A stretch of 51,312 bases of DNA, from NCBI GenBank assembly GCA_027487675.1, contig JAIYDD010000002.1, forward strand, positions 1-51,312, written 5' to 3'. Below the pieces are notes generated by a model, which had not been told where the DNA came from, did not search any database, and was given only the letters and a program-made list of their open reading frames with translations. The stretch comes from Acetobacteraceae bacterium. Its GTDB lineage: Bacteria; Pseudomonadota; Alphaproteobacteria; Acetobacterales; Acetobacteraceae. Positions within the stretch are counted from its first letter, which is position 1. Every line of letters starts with the position of its first letter. Positions 35,756 to 43,414 of the stretch are shown one piece after another. The position numbers and the translations under genes were made by a program.

Positions 35756-36610
35756 ATGCCAGCGCCCGTCACCAGCCTCCATCACGACCTGGCCCGCGCC
35801 GCGCGCGCGCTGTTCGTGGCGGACGGCTTGGGGCCGGGCACGAAGGTGGCGGAAGCAGCGCTCGCCGCGCGGCTGTCCGTCTCCCGCACGCCGGTGCGGG
35901 CGGCGCTGCGCCTGCTGGAGGAGGCCGGCATCACGCGGCGCGACGGCCGCGCGATGGTGGTTGCCGATCCGCAGCGCGACCTGCCCGAGCCCGCCGGCGC
36001 CGATCCGGCGGAGGAACTCGCCGTCGCCATCGCGCGCGCGCGCGCGGAAGGCGGGCTTCCCGATGCCGTTCGGGACGCGGACCTGATGCGCGCCTTCGGC
36101 CAGCCGCGCGGCGTCGTCGCCCGGGCCCTCGCGCGCCTGGCGGGCCTCGGCGTGGTGGCGCGCAACCCGGCGCAGGGCTGGCATTTCGTGCCCGGCCTCG
36201 CGGGCGAGGAGGATCGCGCCGGGGCGCTTCGCTTCCGCCTGGCGGTCGAGCCAGCCGCGCTGCTGGAGCCTGGCTACCGCCTCGATCCCGCCTTCGCGCG
36301 GGAGATGCGCGCGGCGCATCGCGCCGTGCTGGCGCGGCGCTGGCGCGACCGCGACGCCGTCGCCTTCTTCGAGATGAACGCGGCCTTCCATGCCGGCCTC
36401 GCGGCGGGCAGCGGCAACCGTTTCTTCGCGGATGCGGTCGCCGCGCAGAACCGGCTGCGGGCCCTGCTGAACGCCGACTGGCGCTTCGGCGCGGGGCGTG
36501 TGCAGGAAAGTTGCCGGGAGCATCTGGCGGTGCTGGACGCGCTGGAAGCCAGCGCGAACCGCCGTGCCGCCGCGTTGCTGGCGGAGCACCTGCGGAGCGC
36601 GGGACCGTGA
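35756..36610 (+). CDS. GntR-family regulator with two winged-helix modules
   Basis: A 284-residue regulator. The first winged helix (about 5-70) is GntR-type: KVAEAALAARLSVSRTPVRA, ALRLLEEAGITRRDGRAMVV. A second module (about 95-140) again looks like a winged helix: ADLMRAFGQPRGVVARALAR, LAGLGVVARNPAQGWHF. A helical FCD-like effector domain follows (VEPAALLEPGYRL, FFEMNAAFHAGLAAGSGNRF, CREHLAVLDALE). Start has AAGGGA 4-5 nt upstream. It overlaps the oxidase gene by GTGA and diverges from the ABC operon, so it likely controls both. The upstream gap is AT-richer and contains TTTG (35714) and CAAA (35728) as a possible loose palindrome. Confidence 0.85.
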   Translation: MPAPVTSLHHDLARAARALFVADGLGPGTKVAEAALAARLSVSRTPVRAALRLLEEAGITRRDGRAMVVADPQRDLPEPAGADPAEELAVAIARARAEGGLPDAVRDADLMRAFGQPRGVVARALARLAGLGVVARNPAQGWHFVPGLAGEEDRAGALRFRLAVEPAALLEPGYRLDPAFAREMRAAHRAVLARRWRDRDAVAFFEMNAAFHAGLAAGSGNRFFADAVAAQNRLRALLNADWRFGAGRVQESCREHLAVLDALEASANRRAAALLAEHLRSAGP

Positions 36611-37896
36611 TCCCGCGCGAAAGCTCGCTCTGGCGCGCCACGGCGGAACCCGCGCCCGGACTCGTCCCGCTTGAGGGCGCGCAGGAGGCGGAGGTGGCGA
36701 TCGTCGGCGCCGGCTACACCGGCCTCGCGACCGCCCTGGCGCTGGCGGAGCGCGGCGTGGCGGTGACCGTGCTGGAGGCGACAGAGCCCGGCGCCGGCGC
36801 CTCCGGCGCGAATGGCGGGCAGGTGATCCCGGGGCTGCGCCACCTGGCTTCCGATCTCGTCGCCGCCTATGGCGAGACGCTGGGGCGAAGTCTGCATGCG
36901 CATGGCGCGGGCGATGCGGACCGGCTGTTCGCGCTGGTCGCGCGGCACGGCATCGCCTGCGAAGCGACCCGCAGCGGCTACATCCAGCTGGCCGACACGC
37001 CGGTCGCGCTGGCCGAGGCACGGCGGCGCCACGCGGCCTGGGCGGGGCTGGGCGCGCCGGTGCGCTGGCTGGACGCCGAGGAGGCGCGCGCGCTGACCGG
37101 GGCGGAGGGCTACCTCGGCGGCTGGATGGATGCGCGCGGCGGCACGGTGCAGCCGCTGTCGCTGGCCCGCGGCCTGGCGCGCGCGGCGATCGCCTGCGGC
37201 GCCCGGCTGCATGCGCCGGCGCGGGTGACCTCGATCCGGCCGGAAGGGCGCGACTGGCGGCTGGCGACCGCCGCCGGCTCGCTCCGCGCGCGCCGCGTGC
37301 TGCTGGCGACCAACGCCATGTCCGCGGGACTGTGGCCCGGACTCGCCGAATGCTCCATGGCGGTATGGTCCTTCCAGACCGCGACGGCGCCGCTGCCGGC
37401 GGACACGCCGGTGCTGCCGGGGCGACAGGCCGTGTCGGACACGCGCCGCGTCCTGCGCTACTGGCGGCGCGACGCGGCGGGGCGGCTCGTCGTCGGCGGC
37501 AAGGGCACGCTCCGCGCCCCGCACGGCCCGCGCAGCTTCGCCGTGCCGGAGCGGATGCGCGCGCGGCTCTATCCGGCGCTGGCGGATGCGCCGCCCGAGT
37601 TCTTCTGGGGCGGGCGCGTCTGCATCTCGCTCGATCGCCTGCCGCGCCTCTTCGCGCTGGCGGAGGGCGTCTTCGCGGTGATGCAGGACAACGGCAAGGG
37701 GGTGGCCTGGTGCACCGGCCAGGGCACGACGCTGGCCGACCTGCTGGCCGGCGCCGATCCGCGCGACCTGCCGCTGCCGCCGGCGACGCCGCTGCGCCCG
37801 ATCCCGCTGCATCCGCTCCGCACGCTCTACGCCGCCGCCGGATCGCTCTGGCTGCGCGCGCAGGATGCGCTCGACCGCGCGAGGCCCGCCGCATGA
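36607..37896 (+). CDS. FAD-dependent amine/amino-acid oxidoreductase (DadA/PuuB type)
   Basis: A 429-residue flavoprotein of the DAO family. The FAD-binding beta-alpha-beta is VAIVGAGYTGLATALALAER with Glu in VTVLEATEPG; the family block GASGANGGQVIPGL follows, typical of gamma-glutamylputrescine oxidase and related enzymes. Later marks are GGWMDARGGTVQPLSLARGL, RVLLATNAMS and MQDNGKGVAWCTGQG. Start is the GTG at 36607, overlapping the GntR stop. It is followed by a coupled aminotransferase gene, giving an oxidise-and-transaminate pair for an amine substrate. Exact substrate unknown. Confidence 0.9.
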   Translation: MIPRESSLWRATAEPAPGLVPLEGAQEAEVAIVGAGYTGLATALALAERGVAVTVLEATEPGAGASGANGGQVIPGLRHLASDLVAAYGETLGRSLHAHGAGDADRLFALVARHGIACEATRSGYIQLADTPVALAEARRRHAAWAGLGAPVRWLDAEEARALTGAEGYLGGWMDARGGTVQPLSLARGLARAAIACGARLHAPARVTSIRPEGRDWRLATAAGSLRARRVLLATNAMSAGLWPGLAECSMAVWSFQTATAPLPADTPVLPGRQAVSDTRRVLRYWRRDAAGRLVVGGKGTLRAPHGPRSFAVPERMRARLYPALADAPPEFFWGGRVCISLDRLPRLFALAEGVFAVMQDNGKGVAWCTGQGTTLADLLAGADPRDLPLPPATPLRPIPLHPLRTLYAAAGSLWLRAQDALDRARPAA

Positions 37897-39212
37897 ACCT
37901 GCTCCGCAACGCGCCCGGGCCGGAGGAAGGCTTCTGGCTGCCCTTCACCGCGATGCGCGTCTTCGCCGAGGCGCCGGTGATCTTCGAGCGCGCCGAGGGC
38001 ATGCACTACGTCACGCCCGACGGCCGCCGCGTGCTGGACATGATGGCCGGGCTCTGGTGCGTGAATGCGGGCCATGCCCATCCGCGCGTCGTCGCGGCGA
38101 TCCGCGAGGCGGCGGGGCGGCTCGACTTCGTCTCCTCCTTCCGCATGTCGCATCCCGGCGCCTTCGCCTTCGCGCGGCGCCTGCTGGATGCGGTGCCGGC
38201 GATGCACCGCGCCTTCTTCTCGAACTCGGGCTCGGAGGCGGTGGACACCGCGCTGAAGATCGCGCGCGCCTATCACCGCGCGCGCGGCGAGGCCGGGCGC
38301 GTGAAGTTCATTGGCCGCGCCAAGGCCTATCACGGCGTCGGCTTCGGCGGCCTCTCGGTCGGCGGCATCGCGCGGCACAGGCGCGACTTCGGCCCGCTGC
38401 TCGGCGACGTCTTCCACCTGCCGCTGCCGCACGACCCCGCGCGGCGCTTCCTGCGCGGCCGGCCGCCCGCGGATCCGCGCTGGTCGCAGGCGCTGGAGGA
38501 GATCCTGGCCGTGCAGGATCCCTCGACCGTCGCGGCGGTGATCGTCGAGCCGGTGACCGGCTCCGGCGGCGTCTATCCGCCGCCCCTCGGCCACCTCGAG
38601 GCGCTGCGCGCCATCTGCGACCGGCACGGCATCCTGCTGATCTTCGACGAGGTCATCACGGGCTTCGGGCGCCTCGGCGCCTGCACCGCGGCCGAGGCGC
38701 TGGGCGTCGCCCCCGACATCATGGCCCTGGCGAAGGGCCTGACCAACGGCGCCGTGCCCATGGGCGCGACCCTGGTGAACGAACGCGTGTTCGACGCGTT
38801 CATGGCCGCGCCGCGCAGCGCGCCGGAGTTGATGCACGGCTACACCTACTCCGCGCATCCCCTGGCCTGCGCCGCAGGCCTCGCGACGCTCGATGCCTAC
38901 GCGCAGGAGGGCATGTTCGCCGCCGCGTCGCGCATCTCGCTTCCCTTCGCGGCGGCGCTGCTGGCGCTGGAAGGCGGGCCGCATGTCGCCGATGTGCGCT
39001 GCTGCGGCCTGCTCGGCGCGGTGGACCTCGCGCCGCGCGAAGGCGCCGCCGGCGCGCGAGGCGCGGAGGCCGCGGAGCGCTGCCTTGCGGACGGGGTGCT
39101 GATCCGCGCCGCCGGCGACACGCTGGTGCTGTCGCCGCCGCTGGTCGTCAACGAGGCGCAGGTCGAGGAGACCGTCGCGGCGATCCGCCGCGCGCTGGCG
39201 ACCCTCGCCTGA
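37893..39212 (+). CDS. class III PLP aminotransferase (omega-amino acid:pyruvate type)
   Basis: A 439-residue pyridoxal-phosphate enzyme moving an omega-amino group to an oxo acid such as pyruvate. Visible are FWLPFTAMRVF (omega-transaminase N-terminus), MMAGLWCVNAGHAHPRVVAA, FFSNSGSEAVDTALKIARAY, AKAYHGVGFGGLSVGG, IVEPVTGSGGVYPPP, IFDEVITGFGRLG, and the Schiff-base Lys in LAKGLTNGAVPMG (about K281). HGYTYSAHPLACAAGLAT and a C-terminal LSPPLVVNEAQV are also family features. Its ATG overlaps the oxidase stop. It ends one base short of the convergent acyltransferase stop. Confidence 0.93.
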   Translation: MNLLRNAPGPEEGFWLPFTAMRVFAEAPVIFERAEGMHYVTPDGRRVLDMMAGLWCVNAGHAHPRVVAAIREAAGRLDFVSSFRMSHPGAFAFARRLLDAVPAMHRAFFSNSGSEAVDTALKIARAYHRARGEAGRVKFIGRAKAYHGVGFGGLSVGGIARHRRDFGPLLGDVFHLPLPHDPARRFLRGRPPADPRWSQALEEILAVQDPSTVAAVIVEPVTGSGGVYPPPLGHLEALRAICDRHGILLIFDEVITGFGRLGACTAAEALGVAPDIMALAKGLTNGAVPMGATLVNERVFDAFMAAPRSAPELMHGYTYSAHPLACAAGLATLDAYAQEGMFAAASRISLPFAAALLALEGGPHVADVRCCGLLGAVDLAPREGAAGARGAEAAERCLADGVLIRAAGDTLVLSPPLVVNEAQVEETVAAIRRALATLA

Positions 39213-39213
39213 G

Positions 39214-40341
39214 CTATTCCGCCGCCCGAGACGTCGTCCCGGCGTGCAGGCTGTAGGTCGTGAAGCGGCGGTTCAGCGCCGGCAGGGGTGCAATCTCCAT
39301 GTGGCCGTCGGCCGGGCGCATCAGGATCATCGCGACGGTGGCGGAGAGGTTGCCGCCCATGTTCATGCGCGGCGGGCGGCAGACCGACCAGGGCGACTGC
39401 CAGTCGTCGAGGAAGGCCGCGCGCAGGTCGTCCAGCGTCAGCCACCCGCGCTTCGGCCGCAGCGCGTCCAGCACGCGCCGGTCGCGGTAGACGCTGTCGG
39501 GCGTGTTGGCGATGCCCGTGTCCTTCAGCTTCGCCAGCGCCACCGGCGACCGCCAGTGGTTCGCATGCACCAGGATCCCGTCTTGGGGCTCGAGAAGGAA
39601 GGATTCGTCCGGGGCGCATTCGATGTCGATGGCGAAGCCGGAGGCATGGGAGACCATAATGTTGTTCGATGCCGATTTCGGCGTGGCGTAGAAGGTCCGG
39701 ATCGCCAGCGCCAGCTGGGCCTGTTCCAGCGCCTTGCGCCGCAGCAGCGCCAGCGGCACGCCCTCCTGCCGGTAGTCGCGGTCGGATTCGAGGTAGTTGG
39801 CCGTCACCGCGATGCCCGCCGCGTTCAGCCCCGCGCGCGCCAGGCCGCCGGCCTCGACGAAGGTCAGGATGTCCGGCCCGTCGTCGCGCCGGATGCGCAG
39901 CACGACGCCGGTCTCGGCGCATTCGCTCTTCCAGTCCCAGTTCTGCCCGTGCAGCAGCGTGCCGTCGGCCGTCGCCTCGGGCAGCAGGATCGCGCCGGTG
40001 CAGCCATCCGGATCGTCCTCCGCCGGCATGCCGCGCCGCGCGAGTTGCAGGATCTCGGTCCGGCAGTTCAGCAGCATCACGTCCTCGAACGCGACGTCGG
40101 CGCCGCGGGCGATGCCGCGCATCTCCGCGACATAGGCCGGGTCGAAGGCCTCCACGCGCGGGACGAAGGCACGCGCCAGGGCATGCACGCGCCCGGTATC
40201 CAGCCCGGCCCCACCGAGCTGCGAGTGATAGTGGCCGAGACTGCGACGGACGCGGCCGGCCGCCTGCCGGCCGTAGGATTCGCCGCGCGTATCCGGCGCG
40301 CCGGACAGATCGATCAGCGGGAAGGGCGGCACGGCGTCCAC
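39214..40341 (-). CDS. C45 peptidase / acyl-CoA:6-APA acyltransferase-family Ntn hydrolase
   Basis: A 375-residue autocatalytic Ntn hydrolase precursor. The family cuts itself at a Gly-Cys bond to free the N-terminal nucleophile; here DDPDGCTGAILLPEATADG places that Cys at about residue 114. Other family text: YGRQAAGRVRRSLGHY, DPAYVAEMRGIARGADVAFE, LNCRTEILQ, HGQNWDW, AGLNAAGIAVTANYL, SASNNIMVSHASGFAIDIEC and VHANHW. Start is a GTG at 40341 with GGAG 6 nt upstream. It is convergent with the aminotransferase. In this context it probably cleaves an N-acyl amide to release the amine that the flanking oxidase and aminotransferase use; that link is inference. Confidence 0.88.
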   Translation of the reverse strand: MDAVPPFPLIDLSGAPDTRGESYGRQAAGRVRRSLGHYHSQLGGAGLDTGRVHALARAFVPRVEAFDPAYVAEMRGIARGADVAFEDVMLLNCRTEILQLARRGMPAEDDPDGCTGAILLPEATADGTLLHGQNWDWKSECAETGVVLRIRRDDGPDILTFVEAGGLARAGLNAAGIAVTANYLESDRDYRQEGVPLALLRRKALEQAQLALAIRTFYATPKSASNNIMVSHASGFAIDIECAPDESFLLEPQDGILVHANHWRSPVALAKLKDTGIANTPDSVYRDRRVLDALRPKRGWLTLDDLRAAFLDDWQSPWSVCRPPRMNMGGNLSATVAMILMRPADGHMEIAPLPALNRRFTTYSLHAGTTSRAAE

Positions 40342-41272
40342 GGCTCACTCCGTCGTTGAGCAGCCTATGTCGCATGCTCGCGCGGCAGCGGCCAGCGGCG
40401 GTGCCGGCCCTCCGCATCGTCGCCCAGCCCGGGGGCGCCCGCGGCCGCCGCGCGGTGTCGTGCGACGTCCTGCGCTGCCAGTCCGGCTTCCCCTGGCCCC
40501 GGCTGCACCGGTCGCTCGCGCCCCGGGCCTGGTCGCGCCTGGCGAACCTCCGCCGTCGAAGCGCGCGGCGGCCTTCCAACTCGCCACGCGCAGGATGTGA
40601 CGGCAACTCGGCGTCACGCCGTCGGAGCGACTGGCTTCATCTCAGGCCTCCACCGACCGGTCTGCCAGTGACGGCAGACGCGACGCGAAGCCCGGGCGTC
40701 ATCGTCCGTGCCGGCGCCCTTTTCGCGCCGCCGACCGGGTCGGCGGTGCCGCAGCCATCCGGGCTGCCGCACCGCCGCGTCGCGCCGCGGCGGCCCTGCG
40801 CACGACGGTCGCCGGGATGACAGGCTTGATCAGCCCGTTGCCGGCAAGCGGGATCCCGATCCCCTTCGGCGTGTCGCCAGCCCGGCAAAGGCTGCCGGTA
40901 CGGGCGTTGACCAGCATCGGGTAGATCGCATCGCCCGGAGCAGGACGGTGCGACCAGGTTCACGCTGGCGGTCCCGGCCCGCGCGAGCGGGACAAAGGCG
41001 CCTCTCACCGCCGCCACCAGCGGGATGCCGGCCGCGACGCCGATCGCGAGCCGAACACCGCCCCGGCGTCCGAACCGGCTGAGCGCGGCGGGGCATGGGG
41101 TTCGGCCGGCGCGAATGGCTGCCGCCGCAGGGCGTGGAAGCTACGGCCCGACCAGGCGCAGCCCGCCGGGCAGGCGTCGGTCCCTTTGATGCATGTGGAA
41201 ATGGAGGCCGATGTCGGCTCATGTCCGGCCGGCCGGCTTCGGTTGTCATCGAAATTTAGCACGCCGGCGTAA
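40342..41272. other. 930-bp region without a confident gene; possible eroded coding sequence
   Basis: No intact gene recognised. On the minus strand two stretches look protein-like but lie in different frames. One (about 41060-40950) reads GVRLAIGVAAGIPLVAAVRG then AFVPLARAGTASVNLVAPSC. The other (about 40945-40800) reads PGDAIYPMLVNARTGSLCRA then GDTPKGIGIPLAGNGLIKPV. Joining them needs a frameshift near 40945, and no start codon with a ribosome site precedes the first. This suggests a decayed gene of unknown family. The last 60 bases become AT-rich as the ars promoter begins. Confidence 0.35.
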
Positions 41273-41295
41273 GATTATTCGATTATCATTCAATC
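41273..41295 (+). promoter_or_regulatory. palindromic ArsR-type operator abutting the arsRC start codon
   Basis: An AT-rich inverted repeat of form GATT-n4-GAT-n-ATC-n4-AATC, with half-sites 41273-41276 and 41281-41283 mirrored by 41285-41287 and 41292-41295. It ends at the base before the ATG (41296), leaving no room for a ribosome site. ArsR proteins bind such imperfect palindromes over their own promoter and leave when arsenite binds. TATCAT at 41284-41289 could act as the -10 of a leaderless transcript. Confidence 0.65.
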
Positions 41296-42150
41296 ATGGA
41301 AACGCGTGATGCCGCCGCCGCCTTCACCGCCCTCGGCCAGCCGACGCGGCTCGAACTGGTGCGTGAACTCCTGGCTGCCGGTCCTTCCGGGCTGCCGGCC
41401 GGTGAGATCGCAAGCCGGCTCGGCGTGCCGGGCTCGACGCTGTCCTTCCACCTGCGCTCGCTCGAGGTGACCGGGCTGGTCGCCTGCACGCGGCACGGAA
41501 GGAGCCTGGTCTACGCGGCGCAGGTCGCGCGGCTGCGGGCGCTGATCGCTTTCCTGACCGAGGCCTGCTGCGGCGGCGATCCCGCACGCTGCGGCGACCT
41601 GCACCGGCTGTTCAACATCGATGGGGAAACCGCCAGCATGGAAAGACCGACCTTCAACGTGCTGTTCCTGTGCACGCGCAATTCGGCCCGATCGATCATG
41701 GGCGAGGCCATCCTGAACCGCATCGGCGAGGGGCGGTTCCGCGCCTTCTCAGCCGGCTCCGCGCCGAGCGAAACCGGGCCGCTGCCCGAAGTGCTGGCGC
41801 AGCTGAAGGCGCTCGGCCATGACGTCTCGGCGCTGCGCTCGAAGTCGTGGGACGCGTTCACCGGCCCCGATGCGCCGCGCATCGATTTCGTCATCGCGCT
41901 CTGCGACACGCTGGCCGGCCAGCTATGCCCCGATTTCGGCGCGACGACGATCACCGCGGCGTGGCCGCTGCCCGATCCCGCGAAGTTCAGCGGCAATGCG
42001 ACCGAGCGCGCGACGCTGCTGAACGAGCTCTACGCCGCGCTGCACCGCCGGCTCGGCATCTTCACCGCGCTGCCTTTCGACGCGCTGGACCGCATGGCGC
42101 TGAAGGCGCGGATCGACGAGCTTGCCGACCCGCACGCGATGGCGCGCTAG
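41296..42150 (+). CDS. arsRC: ArsR repressor fused to LMW-phosphatase-type arsenate reductase (ArsC)
   Basis: A 284-residue fusion. Residues 1-105 are an ArsR/SmtB winged helix (ALGQPTRLELVRELLA, GEIASRLGVPGSTLSFHLRS, LEVTGLVACTRHGRSLVYAA) with arsenite-binding candidates C91, C92 and C99 in EACCGGDPARCG. Residues about 118-284 are a thioredoxin-type arsenate reductase related to low-molecular-weight tyrosine phosphatases: P-loop VLFLCTRNSARSIMGEA with nucleophile C126, then FSAGSAPSETGPLPEVLAQL, SKSWDAFTGPDAPRIDFVIA and the resolving-Cys region LCDTLAGQLCPDFG. It therefore both senses arsenite and makes it from arsenate. First gene of the ars operon; no ribosome site is visible upstream. Confidence 0.92.
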   Translation: METRDAAAAFTALGQPTRLELVRELLAAGPSGLPAGEIASRLGVPGSTLSFHLRSLEVTGLVACTRHGRSLVYAAQVARLRALIAFLTEACCGGDPARCGDLHRLFNIDGETASMERPTFNVLFLCTRNSARSIMGEAILNRIGEGRFRAFSAGSAPSETGPLPEVLAQLKALGHDVSALRSKSWDAFTGPDAPRIDFVIALCDTLAGQLCPDFGATTITAAWPLPDPAKFSGNATERATLLNELYAALHRRLGIFTALPFDALDRMALKARIDELADPHAMAR

Positions 42151-42159
42151 TGCCCTGCC

Positions 42160-42194
42160 CCTTCCGTCCGTCGGCCCCGCCGACGGATGGAAGG
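42160..42194 (+). terminator. strong 16-bp hairpin between arsRC and gapdh, possible attenuator/terminator
   Basis: Bases 42160-42175 pair with 42179-42194 around a CCC loop over 16 positions, with one G-T wobble and no gap, starting 10 nt after the arsRC stop. No U-run follows. It could be an inefficient terminator or an mRNA-processing barrier that lowers gapdh-arsJ expression relative to arsRC. The rest of the 42151-42366 gap shows no credible gene. Confidence 0.5.
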
Positions 42195-42366
42195 GATCGC
42201 GAGGGCACGTACAACAGACGCTGGCGGCACGGCCGCGAAAGCCGAAGGACTTCGCGATGGGGACACTGGGCGCTGTTCTCTTTGGCTTGCCTCTCCGCGG
42301 CATTCGCGCGACGGGCGGCGAACTTCGCGGGCGGTACATCAGGCTGGCAGGCCGGGAGACGAGCGG

Positions 42367-43410
42367 ATGAGGGTCGGCATCAGCGGCATGGGCCGCATCG
42401 GGCGTCTGGCGCTGCGCGCGGCCATGGGCGCGGCGGAGCGGCCGGAGGACGACCCGCGGCGGGGCAACCGGCTGGAGGTGGTCCATCTCAACGAGACCAA
42501 GGGCGGTGCCGCGGCCTGCGCGCATCTGCTCGAATTCGACAGCGTGCAGGGCCGCTGGCGCGCATCGATCGCGGCGGAAGGGAAGGACACGCTCCGCATC
42601 GGCGACCGGCGCCTGTCCTTCTCGGAACACCCGCACCCGGCCGAGATCGCCTGGGGGGATGCCGGCGTAGACGTCGTGCTGGAATGCACCGGCAAGTTCC
42701 TGTCGCCGGAGACGCTGGAGGGTCACCTCAAGCGCGGCGCGAAGCGCGTGATCGTCGCGGCACCGGTGAAGTTCGACAGCGTGCTGAACGTGGTGGTGGG
42801 CGTGAACCACCACCTCTACGACCCGGCGCGGTACCCGATCGTCACCGCCGCCTCCTGCACCACCAACTGCCTCGCCCCGGTGGTCAAGGTCGTGCATGAG
42901 GCGATCGGCATCCGGCACGGCCAGATCACCACCATCCACGACCCGACCAACACCAATGTCGTCGTGGACGCGCCGCACAGGGACCTGCGGCGCGCGCGGA
43001 GCGCGATGCTCTCTCTGCAGCCGACCACCACCGGCAGCGCGACGGCCATCGCGCTGATCTACCCGGAGCTCAAGGGCAAGCTGAACGGCCATGCCGTGCG
43101 CGCGCCGGTGCTCAACGCCTCCCTGACCGATTGCGTCTTCGAGATGGCGCGCGAGACCAGCGCGGAGGAGGTGAACGCGCTGTTCGCCGCCGCCGCGGCC
43201 GGTCCGCTCGCGGGCATCCTGGGCTACGAGGAGCGGCCCCTGGTCAGCGCCGACTACGCCCGCGACACCCGCAGCTCCATCGTGGACGCGCCGAGCACGA
43301 TGGTCACCGACGGCACGCTGCTGAAGGTCTACGCCTGGTACGACAACGAGATGGGCTACGCCTGCCGCATGGTCGATCTCGCCTGCCACATGGCCGACGC
43401 CGGGATCTGA
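42367..43410 (+). CDS. ArsJ-associated glyceraldehyde-3-phosphate dehydrogenase
   Basis: A 347-residue GAPDH homologue. The NAD-binding start is [20 protein letters not shown]; the catalytic motif [10 protein letters not shown] carries Cys at about residue 164; [34 protein letters not shown] and [14 protein letters not shown] follow. In arsenic operons this paralogue adds arsenate to glyceraldehyde-3-phosphate, giving 1-arseno-3-phosphoglycerate for export by ArsJ. GGGAGA lies about 7 nt before the ATG. It is followed by arsJ after 4 nt, which strongly supports the arsenic role over a glycolytic one. Confidence 0.92.
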   Translation: MRVGISGMGRIGRLALRAAMGAAERPEDDPRRGNRLEVVHLNETKGGAAACAHLLEFDSVQGRWRASIAAEGKDTLRIGDRRLSFSEHPHPAEIAWGDAGVDVVLECTGKFLSPETLEGHLKRGAKRVIVAAPVKFDSVLNVVVGVNHHLYDPARYPIVTAASCTTNCLAPVVKVVHEAIGIRHGQITTIHDPTNTNVVVDAPHRDLRRARSAMLSLQPTTTGSATAIALIYPELKGKLNGHAVRAPVLNASLTDCVFEMARETSAEEVNALFAAAAAGPLAGILGYEERPLVSADYARDTRSSIVDAPSTMVTDGTLLKVYAWYDNEMGYACRMVDLACHMADAGI

Positions 43411-43414
43411 CGCG

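Noticed and set aside
42187-42366. Short frame between arsRC and gapdh as an arsenite channel gene
   Set aside because: Too short, no membrane-protein pattern and no resemblance to Acr3, ArsB or AqpS.
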